Origin: Deltaproteobacteria bacterium
Lineage (GTDB): Bacteria; Bdellovibrionota_B; Oligoflexia; Oligoflexales; Bog-1112
Direction: 5' to 3'
Assembly: GCA_016186945.1 (NCBI GenBank)
Contig: JACPKR010000022.1
Location: forward strand, 26,480 to 90,479
Length of the DNA: 64,000 nt
Shown: positions 43,440 to 51,664 of the stretch, piece after piece
How the letters are laid out: each line of letters begins with the position of its first letter
How positions within the stretch are numbered: position 1 is the stretch's first letter
Notes under the pieces: model-generated
The model's input: only the letters and a program-made list of their open reading frames with translations
Told to the model about the DNA's origin: nothing
Database searches by the model: none
Translations under genes and position numbers: made by a program

Positions 43440-44360
43440 ATGCACCTGTTGAAGAGGATCGTATGTCTGTCGATGTTTGTTAGTTTGTCCTTGCCGATCC
43501 TTGCTCTCACGAAACAGGAACTGGATCAGAAATATCCTAGGACAGCGTTTCATTCCCAATTCGGGTCCTTTTCTGGGGAAGTGCAGACATTTTTACAATA
43601 AGGACTTGTGCAGGAGGCAATTTGGCTTCTGGAAGATGCGGGCAATGAACAAGATGCGAGGTCATTGAAACAGGCGCTCTTTTCGATGATGACCCAGGCT
43701 ACCATCGCTGATGACGGGGTGATTGAGCTAGGAGGAGGTAGAACCGTCACGAAGCTGGTTTATTTTGACAGCGGCATCAAGGGAGTTTTCAAACCTGCCA
43801 TCTCGCATCCCTCAGAATGTTACAGGTGCGAAATTGCAGCGTACATCATTGATCAATTGGGTAAGTTTGCCCTAGTGCCCATGACAGTCGAGAAAAAAAT
43901 AGGGGGCAAAATCGGATCGCTTCAATATTTCGTGGAAGGCGCGCGCGATGTCAACAAAGAGCCTAACTATCAAAAAAGTTTCAATCTGAGTGCTTTTGAT
44001 TACATCATCCGTAATATGGACCGCACGGCTAAAAATGTACTGATTGCCAACGAGCGTGAGGTAGCCATTGATCATGGCAATGCTCTACGATTGGACGCCT
44101 GGGTCACTCTTCTTCGCTCAGGTGACAAGGCTAGAAATTTGTTCGGTATCAGTACATATCCGCTGCGCCAGGCGATGACTTTCCCCAGGGTTCATCCTGA
44201 GTTGTTTCGAGCGAGTCCTAGAATTGTCGAGGCATTGAGGCGGGTTGATCATGAAATGCTCGAGAAGCATCTTTCGAATTTACTGCCTGGAGTTATGATT
44301 AAAAAAGTTTCTGAGAAAATAGCGAAGCTGCTTCAGATTTTGGATTCCCAACCTCAATAG
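43440..44360 (+). pseudogene. Secreted FAM20/PI3-4-kinase-like protein broken by an in-frame TAA
   Basis: ATG 43440 (GGGAGG upstream) opens a 53-codon frame with a signal peptide (LLKRIVCLSMFVSLSLPILA), ending at TAA 43599-43601. The same frame continues without a shift to 44360. The downstream part (a GTG at 43608 can open it) has a kinase-like layout: GVFKP with a candidate ATP Lys, ECYRCEIAAYIIDQLG, TVEKKIGGKIGSLQYFVEG, FDYIIRNMDRTAKNVLI with catalytic-loop-like Asp-Arg/Asn, and AIDHGNAL as the metal site. This order is that of the FAM20/HipA/PI3-4K kinase group. Without the stop, the protein would be about 306 residues and exported. It may be a recent nonsense mutation or a decaying gene; restart at 43608 would give a cytosolic product. 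Confidence 0.7.
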
Positions 44361-44446
44361 CAAATGTACTTGCGGTAATTGGGGGAGCGACGGTTCCCTC
44401 GCCCCCCCAAACCCCCCTCTCCCTTTTTGCCACAAGTACTTGCGAG
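44361..44446. repeat. Family B element, partial with different ends (B12)
   Basis: Only the GC-rich second hairpin (GGGGGAGCG..CGCCCCCC) and CCTCTCCCTTTTTGC are kept. The flanks are short direct repeats (AAATGTACTTGCG and CAAGTACTTGCG) instead of the normal inverted ends. It lies directly before the purL ribosome binding site. Confidence 0.75.
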
Positions 44447-44452
44447 GAAAAG

Positions 44453-47400
44453 GTGTTGCTCATCTCCCACCTTTTCCCTAAACTCTTCCTCCCAAAGAAT
44501 GAGCTTTCTTCTAGCAGGTTTTCCATGCTTTCATCTTTGGGTTCAGAATCTCCTTCCCTCTTGAAATCATTTGCTTTTGCGTTTCCCAAACATTCTTCCT
44601 TTGAGCCGTTCGGTCGACGTTTGCGCAAGTCAGCCGAGCAGAGTTTAGGTATTTTGACAGGCGAGTTACTTAAATGTCCCGTTTTTGAATTTGTGAATCA
44701 TTCCTTGTCAATTGAGGAGTGCGGCTTTGTTAGAGAGGCTTTGCTTGATCCTATACTTTACGAAGTTTCCTTCACACAGATGCGGCATTCAAAGTTCCTC
44801 TCTTCAATCATGGTCTCAAAAAAGCACGGTGTGACGGACGACGAAGGTCTAACTGCCGAGAAAGTGTTCGCCGACCGTTTTTCGATTTCATCGCCACAGA
44901 TCCGTACGCATGACCTTTACCTGGTCGAAAATAGGCTGACAGAAGAGCAGTGGAGGAAACTTGCGACAACGCTTCTGGGAAATCCTCTGATTCACGACTT
45001 TTCTTTTGAAACAGCGGACGGTTTGCAGTGGGAAGCGAGAAGGGCGTTTGTCCCAACCGTTCCTCTTGGGCTGAACATTTACGCTGTGTCTCTTGATACG
45101 GATGAGGCCCTGCTGGAACTGTCTCGCACCCGACACTTTGCATTAAATCTGGAGGAGATGCGCGCCATTCGTGCATACTTCCAACGAGACGATGTGCAGC
45201 AACACAGGAAGGCGAAAGGGTTATCGCAGCCGACTGATTGCGAATGGGAAATCTTCGCACAGACCTGGTCGGAACATTGCAAGCATAAGGAATTCAACGC
45301 CGAGATTCATTTCACCGACTTAGACACGGGAGAGTCACGGACGATTGACTCACTTTTTCGGTCGAAGATTAAAAAATCTACAGACATTGTGGACCAAAGG
45401 TTCCGCGAGAAGGGCCGATCGTTTTTGGTGAAAGCCTTCAACGACAATGCGGGCATTGTCCGTCTTCCTTTTAGAGGGGAACCCAACCTTGTTTGGAAAG
45501 TTGAAACCCACAACACACCTTCGGCGCTTGATCCTTACAGTGGGGCCATCACGGGGATACTTGGAGTGAATCGAGACGCTATGGGAACGGGCGTAGGAGG
45601 GGGGCGCCTGCTCTTTAACACGAACGTTCTCTGTTTCGGCCCGCCAAGCTATGCGAGACCTCTTCAAGCGGGGCAGAAGCATCCGCGCTTTGTCGAGGAA
45701 GGTGTCGTCGCGGGAATCCGAGATGGTGGGAACAAAATGGGGGTCCCGACCGTTAACGGCTCGGTGGTCTATGATGAGCGTTACGCTGGAAAGCCTCTCG
45801 TATTTTGTGGAACGGCTGCTCTCATGCCTGCAAGGGTGGGCACACGACTGAGTTGGGAAAAACCTATACTTGCTGGTGACTGTATCGTCATGGCAGGTGG
45901 CAAAGTTGGTAAGGACGGTATCCACGGCGCCACTCTGTCCTCAACCGAAGCCCATGCGGGAACCCCTCAAACGATCGTGCAAGTTGGCAGTCCTGTGACG
46001 CAAAAGTTCCTGGCTGATTTCCTTGAAGAAGCTGTACGTCGGTCCTGGGTCAAGTGTTGTACGGACAATGGAGCGGGGGGCTTATCATCTTCCATTGGTG
46101 AACTTGCAGAGATATCGGGCGGCGCTGTCGTTCATCTTGAGACTGTCCCCCTGAAATATTCCGGCCTGGCACCGTGGGAAATTTTCCTCTCTGAATCTCA
46201 GGAACGCATGACAATTGTATGCGAAAGCAAAGACGCCGAGAATTTACGCCAACTTGCCAAAGATCGCGAGGTCGACTGTACGGTAATAGGGACGTTTACC
46301 GACACAGGCTTCCTTGATGTGCGGTTGGGAAGAGAGCAGCTAGCCTATCTGTCTCTCGACTTCCTTCACAACGGGGTCCCTCGGAAAGTTCTCGAAGCGG
46401 AAGGAAAACAAGCAATCTTGCACGAACCCGCTTTGCCCGCTTTTGAGTCTTTCAGCCCGCTTCTGCTTGCACTGCTGGGAAGTGACAATATCCGTTCACG
46501 TCGCCACATTGTGAGTCAATATGATCATGAGGTGAAAGGTAGGTCTATTGTTAAACCCCTCATGGGTTTCGACCAGAGTGCTCCCCAGGATGCGGCGGTA
46601 GTCAGACTGGACTTTGAAACGTATCATGGCCTAGCCATCTCCAACGGGATCATCCCGCGCTATGGCGATCTGGATCCTTACCATATGTCGGCAGGGTCGT
46701 TCGATGAAGCCGTCCGTCAGATCGTTTCTGTAGGAGGAAAACTTCCCGACCCCGATGATCCTACAACGTCTGTCTGGACCGTGAACGACAATTTTTGCCT
46801 TCCCAATGTGGTCTACGACCCTGAGGCCAACCCAGACGGCAAATTGAAGTTGGGCAAACTGGTGCGCATGTGTGATGCCCTCTTCGATATGGCAACGTTT
46901 TTCAATATTCCCATGACGTCGGGAAAAGACAGCATGAAAAACGATTTCGGCAGCGGGAACCAGAAAATCTCAGTTCCTCCCACTGTTCTCTATTCGATGA
47001 TTGCAAGTATAGAAGATGTCCGTCTTACGGTGACGTCTGAATGGAAGGATGCGGGCGATCTCGTTTATCTCGTCGGTCGTACGTATGACGAGTTAGGCGG
47101 CTCTGAAGTCTACAAACTGTTCAATGAGAAAGGTGCCCATGTCCCGCTCGTTCGCATGGCAGATGCGAAGCGTGTCTATCAGAAAATGAGTCGAGCAAGT
47201 TCCGCGCGACTTTTGCAATCCAGTCATGATCTCTCCGACGGAGGATTGCTTCTTGCCTTAGCGGAAGCCTCGATAGGAAGTGGAATTGGTCTCCGGTGTG
47301 AGTTACCCCAGACAGGCCTGTCACCGTTTACCTTCCTCTTTGCGGAAAGTCACTCGCGTTTTGCTGTTTCCGTAAAAAAGAGAGACAGAGACAGGTTCGT

Positions 47401-47539
47401 GTCTATTATGGGTTCCGACGCTCTTCTTTTAGGGGAACTTGAGGACGAGCCAAAATTTTGTGTCGTGCAATCGTCACAGGTTCTCGTCCATTGCACAGTC
47501 GAAGAGATGAAGCAAGCTTGGGGAGGGGAGCTATGCTAA
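44453..47539 (+). CDS. purL: Phosphoribosylformylglycinamidine synthase, large subunit
   Basis: A 1028-residue synthetase that makes FGAM from FGAR, ATP and ammonia delivered by PurQ. The N-terminal PurS-like region (about 40-230) is fused to the two ATP-grasp-like AIRS/PurM domain pairs. WSEHCKHKEF, KVETHNTPSALDPYSGAITG, GGRLLFNTN and a C-terminal LLQSSHDLSDGGLLLALAEASIG are conserved. This ~1000-residue form without a glutaminase domain is seen in deltaproteobacterial-type lineages. GTG 44453 has GAGG 6 bases upstream; the first ~45 residues exceed family norms, and ATG 44525 is an alternative start. The stop overlaps the purQ start (ATGCTAA). Confidence 0.93.
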   Translation: MLLISHLFPKLFLPKNELSSSRFSMLSSLGSESPSLLKSFAFAFPKHSSFEPFGRRLRKSAEQSLGILTGELLKCPVFEFVNHSLSIEECGFVREALLDPILYEVSFTQMRHSKFLSSIMVSKKHGVTDDEGLTAEKVFADRFSISSPQIRTHDLYLVENRLTEEQWRKLATTLLGNPLIHDFSFETADGLQWEARRAFVPTVPLGLNIYAVSLDTDEALLELSRTRHFALNLEEMRAIRAYFQRDDVQQHRKAKGLSQPTDCEWEIFAQTWSEHCKHKEFNAEIHFTDLDTGESRTIDSLFRSKIKKSTDIVDQRFREKGRSFLVKAFNDNAGIVRLPFRGEPNLVWKVETHNTPSALDPYSGAITGILGVNRDAMGTGVGGGRLLFNTNVLCFGPPSYARPLQAGQKHPRFVEEGVVAGIRDGGNKMGVPTVNGSVVYDERYAGKPLVFCGTAALMPARVGTRLSWEKPILAGDCIVMAGGKVGKDGIHGATLSSTEAHAGTPQTIVQVGSPVTQKFLADFLEEAVRRSWVKCCTDNGAGGLSSSIGELAEISGGAVVHLETVPLKYSGLAPWEIFLSESQERMTIVCESKDAENLRQLAKDREVDCTVIGTFTDTGFLDVRLGREQLAYLSLDFLHNGVPRKVLEAEGKQAILHEPALPAFESFSPLLLALLGSDNIRSRRHIVSQYDHEVKGRSIVKPLMGFDQSAPQDAAVVRLDFETYHGLAISNGIIPRYGDLDPYHMSAGSFDEAVRQIVSVGGKLPDPDDPTTSVWTVNDNFCLPNVVYDPEANPDGKLKLGKLVRMCDALFDMATFFNIPMTSGKDSMKNDFGSGNQKISVPPTVLYSMIASIEDVRLTVTSEWKDAGDLVYLVGRTYDELGGSEVYKLFNEKGAHVPLVRMADAKRVYQKMSRASSARLLQSSHDLSDGGLLLALAEASIGSGIGLRCELPQTGLSPFTFLFAESHSRFAVSVKKRDRDRFVSIMGSDALLLGELEDEPKFCVVQSSQVLVHCTVEEMKQAWGGELC
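47521..47529 (+). promoter_or_regulatory. Ribosome binding site deciding the purQ start
   Basis: GGGAGGGGA ahead of ATG 47533, which overlaps the purL stop. It shows that the native purQ start is on the far side of the family B element from the PurQ domain. Confidence 0.75.
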
Positions 47540-48474
47540 CGCGTAAGCCGCTCGGGGCAAAAAGGGAGACGGGGTTTGCGGGGGTGAGTGAAGCGTCGCC
47601 TCCCCCAAGGGATTTCTTGGAGGAACCAGCTGCGCAGTTTCCTCCAAACCACCTCCTTGCCCCAAATGCCTTACGGGTTACCGGGTTTCCTCCAAACCAC
47701 CTCCTTGCCCCAAAGGTGCTTGTCTTGTGCGGTCTGGGTATGAACTGTGAGGAAGAAACTTATGCGGCCTACAAGTTGTGTGGTACACGCCCCCGTCTCG
47801 TTCACGTGAATGAGTGGTTTGCAGGAAAGGTGAGTCTCGATGACTTTCAACTGGTCCATTTCACGGGAGGCTTTTCCTTTGGGGACCATTTGGGGGCAGG
47901 GAAGGTTTTGGCAAATCGCATCCGCTTCAAACCCACAGCGACAGGAAAACCGCTGATCCATGAGCTGGAGGAATTTTTGGCTAGCGGAGGTTTCGTGTTC
48001 GGTGTCTGCAATGGCTTCCAAACTCTTACTGCCTTAGGACTCCTCCCTGGGATCGAAGACGGGCAAAGCGTTAGCCTGGCTCCCAATATAGACGGTAACT
48101 TTCAAGACAGGTGGGTTAGCTGCCAGATCGACCCCGAAAGCCCCCTCAGTTACCTTGGCGCTGGTGAAACTTTATCCCTCCCGATTCGTCACGGGGAAGG
48201 GCGCCTGGTTGTGAAAAATGATGCTGTTGAAACACTCATGGTCTCGAAAAAACTAATGGGGATCCGCTACCTGCACAATCCAAACGGCTCTGCGTTTAAC
48301 TGTGCAGGACTATGCAATGAAACCGGGCGCGTCGTCGGGATGATGCCGCACCCGGAAGCGTTTCTCTCACCTTTCAATCATCCTGAGTGGTCGCGCAAAG
48401 GGTCTGAAGCTCCGCGAGCCGATGGACTGTTTCTTCTCCAAAATTTAGTGAACTATGTCTCTCACAATCGTTAA
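47533..48474 (+). CDS. purQ: FGAM synthase glutaminase subunit with repeat-derived N-terminal insertion
   Basis: A 313-residue class I glutamine amidotransferase that supplies ammonia to PurL. The PurQ domain starts at about Val62 (VLVLCGLGMNCEEE), with the nucleophile Cys in FGVCNGFQTLTALG and the His-Glu pair in MMPHPEAF. Codons about 4-61 are a family B element translated in frame (KPLGAKRETG...[18 protein letters not shown]...). A strong GGGAGGGG precedes ATG 47533, whose overlap with the purL stop is the classical coupled arrangement, so the original start is retained and the element has been inserted just after it. GTG 47716 is an alternative start, but it has no binding site of its own except the element's sequence. 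Confidence 0.88.
   Translation: MLTRKPLGAKRETGFAGVSEASPPPRDFLEEPAAQFPPNHLLAPNALRVTGFPPNHLLAPKVLVLCGLGMNCEEETYAAYKLCGTRPRLVHVNEWFAGKVSLDDFQLVHFTGGFSFGDHLGAGKVLANRIRFKPTATGKPLIHELEEFLASGGFVFGVCNGFQTLTALGLLPGIEDGQSVSLAPNIDGNFQDRWVSCQIDPESPLSYLGAGETLSLPIRHGEGRLVVKNDAVETLMVSKKLMGIRYLHNPNGSAFNCAGLCNETGRVVGMMPHPEAFLSPFNHPEWSRKGSEAPRADGLFLLQNLVNYVSHNR
47537..47714. repeat. Family B element inside purQ (B13)
   Basis: A full element (left end GCGTAAGCCGCTCGGGGC, right end GCCTTACGGGTTAC) plus a tandem partial duplication of its right part (TTTCCTCCAAACCACCTCC), together 178 bp and open in the purQ frame. Confidence 0.9.
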
Positions 48475-48483
48475 GGGGTACCC

Positions 48484-50076
48484 GTGGATATTCCGATTAA
48501 AAAAGCCCTCATCACTTGCTACGACAAGTCTCAATTGCGGAACCTTGTTTCTTGCCTGCATAAACACGGCTGCGAGATCGTCTCTACGGGAGGGACGAAA
48601 CGGGCTATTCAGGAGTGGGGCATCCCGGTCACAGATATAGCGAGCCTCACGAAACAAGCGGAGGCTTTTGGCGGGCGCGTCAAAACACTTTCGTTTTCTA
48701 TTGCAGCATCACTCTTATTTGATCGCGAAAGAGACAGGAAGGAAGCCGAGGACTTGGGGGTAGATCCCATCGACTTGCTTGTTTGCAATTTCTATCCCTT
48801 TGAGAACGCTGTTTTTGGGAAGGACGATCCTTCTTTTGTAGAATGGATTGATATTGGTGGGCCAACGATGGTGCGAGCCGCTGCCAAGAACTTCAAATAT
48901 GTGGGCGTCGTCTGCCGTCCTGATAGGTATGGAAGCCTTGTTGCTGAGTTAGAAAGAAACGGTGGAAGCTTGTCTGCTCGTACGCGAAAGTCTCTCATGG
49001 CCGAAGCTTTTCAAACTGTGGCAGACTACGATTCCCAGATTTCAACAGGCATAGATCAGTGGCGCGAGTGCCCGACCCTTCGCCTCTCCTATAAACATTC
49101 ACAAAACCTTCGATACGGGGAGAATGCTCATCAGCAAGGTGCTTTCTTCCGTGAGACTGATAGAAGTTTTCATAACATTCAGGTCTTGCAGGGCAAAGAA
49201 CTTTCCTACAACAACGTTCTCGACATACAGGCGGCTTTTGATTCCATCCGTGATTTGAAGCGCCAAGCTTGTTGTGTGATCAAGCACAATACGCCTTGTG
49301 GCATTGCGGAAGGAGATCAACAAAGGATGGTGCTCGAACGTGCCTGGGCGGGCGACTCGACGTCAGCTTTCGGTTCGATTGTCGTCTTTAACTCCGAGCT
49401 TATGCGGGAGACGGTTGATTTTTTAGGTTTTGAGGGCGGAGCAAAGAAGTTTGTTGAGATCATCCTTGCACCGAGTTTTAGCCCCCAGACCTTGGACTAC
49501 CTGAGTTCGCAGAAGAACTTGCGAGTCATCACGTATGACTCACATGCGAAACGATCACAGCACGAGTTCCGCTTCGTCGACGGAGGAGTGCTTGTGCAGG
49601 ACCGAGATGAGATGCTTTACGAACGGATGGACTGGGTTAGTGCTGGGACAGGAGATGTTTCAACAGAACTCGTGCAGTTCGGGTTGAAAGCCATCCGGCC
49701 CCTTCGTTCCAACGCCATTGCCATCGTGCGGCAACAAGGTGATCGTACCTTGCAATTGCTCGGAATGGGGTGTGGGCAGCCTAATAGGGTCGTGGCTGTT
49801 GAGCTTGCCCTACGGAAAGCTTCAGAAAATTTGCGCGCTGAATTTTCTGGCCATACACACGAACAGGATGCTTACGTGAGGTGGAACCTAGGGCAGGCAC
49901 TTCTGGTTTCTGAAGCGTTCTTCCCCTTTCCTGACAATATTGACATTTGCGCCCAGCATGGGATTAAGACTATCGTTCAGCCCGGTGGTTCCATTCGTGA
50001 TCGAGATGTGATGGCAGCATGCGATAAGCACGGGATAGCGATGATGTTCACTGGACTCAGACATTTTAGGCACTGA
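48484..50076 (+). CDS. purH: AICAR transformylase/IMP cyclohydrolase
   Basis: A 530-residue bifunctional enzyme for the last two steps to IMP. The GTG start is 9 bases after the purQ stop, with AAGGGG before it. The N-terminal cyclohydrolase domain has ALITCYDKSQL, STGGTKRAI and IDIGGPTMVRAAAKN. The C-terminal transformylase domain has CVIKHNTPCGIA, GDSTSAFGSIVVFN and FFPFPDNIDICAQHGI. The usual cyclohydrolase motif VKTLHP reads VKTLSF, so the conserved His is replaced by Ser; the neighbouring Lys is kept. A family A element follows immediately. Confidence 0.94.
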   Translation: MDIPIKKALITCYDKSQLRNLVSCLHKHGCEIVSTGGTKRAIQEWGIPVTDIASLTKQAEAFGGRVKTLSFSIAASLLFDRERDRKEAEDLGVDPIDLLVCNFYPFENAVFGKDDPSFVEWIDIGGPTMVRAAAKNFKYVGVVCRPDRYGSLVAELERNGGSLSARTRKSLMAEAFQTVADYDSQISTGIDQWRECPTLRLSYKHSQNLRYGENAHQQGAFFRETDRSFHNIQVLQGKELSYNNVLDIQAAFDSIRDLKRQACCVIKHNTPCGIAEGDQQRMVLERAWAGDSTSAFGSIVVFNSELMRETVDFLGFEGGAKKFVEIILAPSFSPQTLDYLSSQKNLRVITYDSHAKRSQHEFRFVDGGVLVQDRDEMLYERMDWVSAGTGDVSTELVQFGLKAIRPLRSNAIAIVRQQGDRTLQLLGMGCGQPNRVVAVELALRKASENLRAEFSGHTHEQDAYVRWNLGQALLVSEAFFPFPDNIDICAQHGIKTIVQPGGSIRDRDVMAACDKHGIAMMFTGLRHFRH

Positions 50077-50238
50077 TAGATGGAAAAAGAATTTGCGGAG
50101 AGGACCTTTTTTGAAAAAAAGTTCCCCTCCACACCTCCCCCCAAAAAACTTTAGATATTGAAGTTTTTGAAAAGGGGCTTGGGGAAAGAACTTTTTTCAA
50201 AAAGTTTTTCTCCAAATTGACTATCTTGAACACTATAG
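50077..50238. repeat. Family A element with AT/C-rich core (A6)
   Basis: A 162-bp copy. The left end is decayed (TAGATGGAAAAAG); GAGAGGACCTTTTTTGAAAAAAAG, CTCCCCCCAAAAAACTTTAG and an extra GGGGCTTGGGG segment follow; the right end GACTATCTTGAACACTATAG is intact. It splits the purine cluster between purH and purCE. Confidence 0.86.
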
Positions 50239-50251
50239 AGGGAAAACAATA

Positions 50252-51664
50252 ATGCTTTTCTATTTTGAAACACCGCAGTTGATGAAGGTGCACAGTGGCA
50301 AAGTTAGGGAAAGTTTTCGGGTCAACGATCGGTATCGGATTTTGGTCGCTACCGACCGTTTGTCTTGTTTTGACGAAGTTCTTCCCACGTCGTTTGCAGG
50401 AAAAGGCGTGGTGTTGACGCAGATGGCGGCCGAGTGGTTTGAAAGGACGAAGCATCTCGTTGCGAGTCATTTTGTGAAAACCGTAGCACCCAATGTTTGT
50501 TTGGTCAGGGAGGCGAAGCCTATTCCTGTCGAAATGATTGTGCGTCAATATTTGACGGGATCGCTTTGGCGGAAATACGAGAAGGGCGAGCGGGAGATGA
50601 GCGGTGTAAGGCTGCCGGACGGGATGGTGAAAAACCAACGATTCCCGAGGCCGATACTGACACCGACAACGAAGGAAACGTCGGACCGCCCTATTTCTCC
50701 TGAGGAGCTTGTTAAGGTAGGGTGGGTGGATCGTCAGACCTATGGCGAAATGGAAGAAGCTGCCCTGAAGGTCTTTCGGTTTGGTCAAGAATATTGTGAG
50801 AGTCGAGGACTTAGCTTAGTCGACACCAAATATGAGTTCGGTTGGATTGACGGGAAGCTTGCTCTTATTGACGAACTTCACACACCCGATTCGTCCCGCT
50901 TCTGGCCTTGGCGCGGCGAGCGATCATCCTCCGACGAGCTTCCGTACTTGGATAAGGAATTCATACGGCAGTGGCTTCTGTCGCATCCTGAGGCAGGGAA
51001 CAAGCTAGCTCCCGACGTTTGTGCAGAGGCTAAACGGCGGTATGAACTTGTTTTGTGTCAGCTCTTCGATAGGCAGGTAAGCGAAGAATCCGAGGAAGAT
51101 CTTAGCACGCGCACCTATCGTTCCCTTGTGGCCCATCGCCTTATCAAACCTGCGTATATCGCGATTGTGATGGGGTCTCGGTCTGACTTAGCATTTGCTG
51201 AGAGCATACGCGAGCGTCTGGCTCCCTACGATGTCATGGTTGATATGAGGGTAGTCTCCGCGCATAAGAATGGTGAGTGTATCGAGAAACTAGCGCAAGA
51301 GTACAACCACTCGATCGAACCTGGGTGTGTGATTGCTGTAGCAGGTCGGTCGAATGGTTTGGGGGGAGCTTTGGCTGCCAACTTGAATATTCCCGTGATC
51401 AACTGCCCTCCGTTTAAGGATGCACAAGATTTGCAGATGAACATCAATTCGTCGCTCATGATGCCGTCCCACGCCCCTGCGCTGACCGCTGTTTTTCTGG
51501 AGCAGGCAGTGTCTGCTGCCTTACGTGTGTTGAATGTACCGTCCTTGCGAAGAAGGATGATTGAGGAAATCAAGATGATGAAGCAAACTCTGAAAGATGA
51601 CGACGCCAGCGTCAGAGCTTCCTTTCGCAAGGACAGCTTTGAAATTGTGGGGGGTGCTAAATGA
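50252..51664 (+). CDS. Fused SAICAR synthase-class II AIR carboxylase (PAICS-like)
   Basis: A 470-residue fusion. Residues about 1-300 are SAICAR synthase (PurC type): KVHSGKVRESFRVNDR, ATDRLSCFDEVLP, VEMIVRQYLTGSLW, PTTKETSDRP and ALIDELHTPDSSRFW. Residues about 305-445 are PurE: IAIVMGSRSDL, then VVSAHK and VAGRSNGLGG with INCPPF. SAHK and AGRSNxLGG mark class II PurE, which carboxylates AIR directly with CO2 as in animals, unlike bacterial class I (SAHR, AGGAAHL). The domain order is that of animal PAICS. PurK would be unnecessary and is not in the cluster. The stop (ATGA) overlaps the purD start. Confidence 0.9.
   Translation: MLFYFETPQLMKVHSGKVRESFRVNDRYRILVATDRLSCFDEVLPTSFAGKGVVLTQMAAEWFERTKHLVASHFVKTVAPNVCLVREAKPIPVEMIVRQYLTGSLWRKYEKGEREMSGVRLPDGMVKNQRFPRPILTPTTKETSDRPISPEELVKVGWVDRQTYGEMEEAALKVFRFGQEYCESRGLSLVDTKYEFGWIDGKLALIDELHTPDSSRFWPWRGERSSSDELPYLDKEFIRQWLLSHPEAGNKLAPDVCAEAKRRYELVLCQLFDRQVSEESEEDLSTRTYRSLVAHRLIKPAYIAIVMGSRSDLAFAESIRERLAPYDVMVDMRVVSAHKNGECIEKLAQEYNHSIEPGCVIAVAGRSNGLGGALAANLNIPVINCPPFKDAQDLQMNINSSLMMPSHAPALTAVFLEQAVSAALRVLNVPSLRRRMIEEIKMMKQTLKDDDASVRASFRKDSFEIVGGAK

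Noticed and set aside
43599..43601. Recoding of the in-frame stop in the kinase-like gene as selenocysteine, prompted by mnmH
   Set aside because: The codon is TAA, which is not used for selenocysteine, and no insertion element is visible.
43608..44360. A separate, intact cytosolic gene starting at GTG 43608
   Set aside because: The signal peptide frame upstream is in the same frame and has the only good ribosome binding site, so one interrupted gene is the better reading; a restart cannot be excluded.
50066..50788. A 240-codon minus-strand frame opposite the purC-purE gene
   Set aside because: It consists of element sequence plus the antisense of purC and shows no family features.
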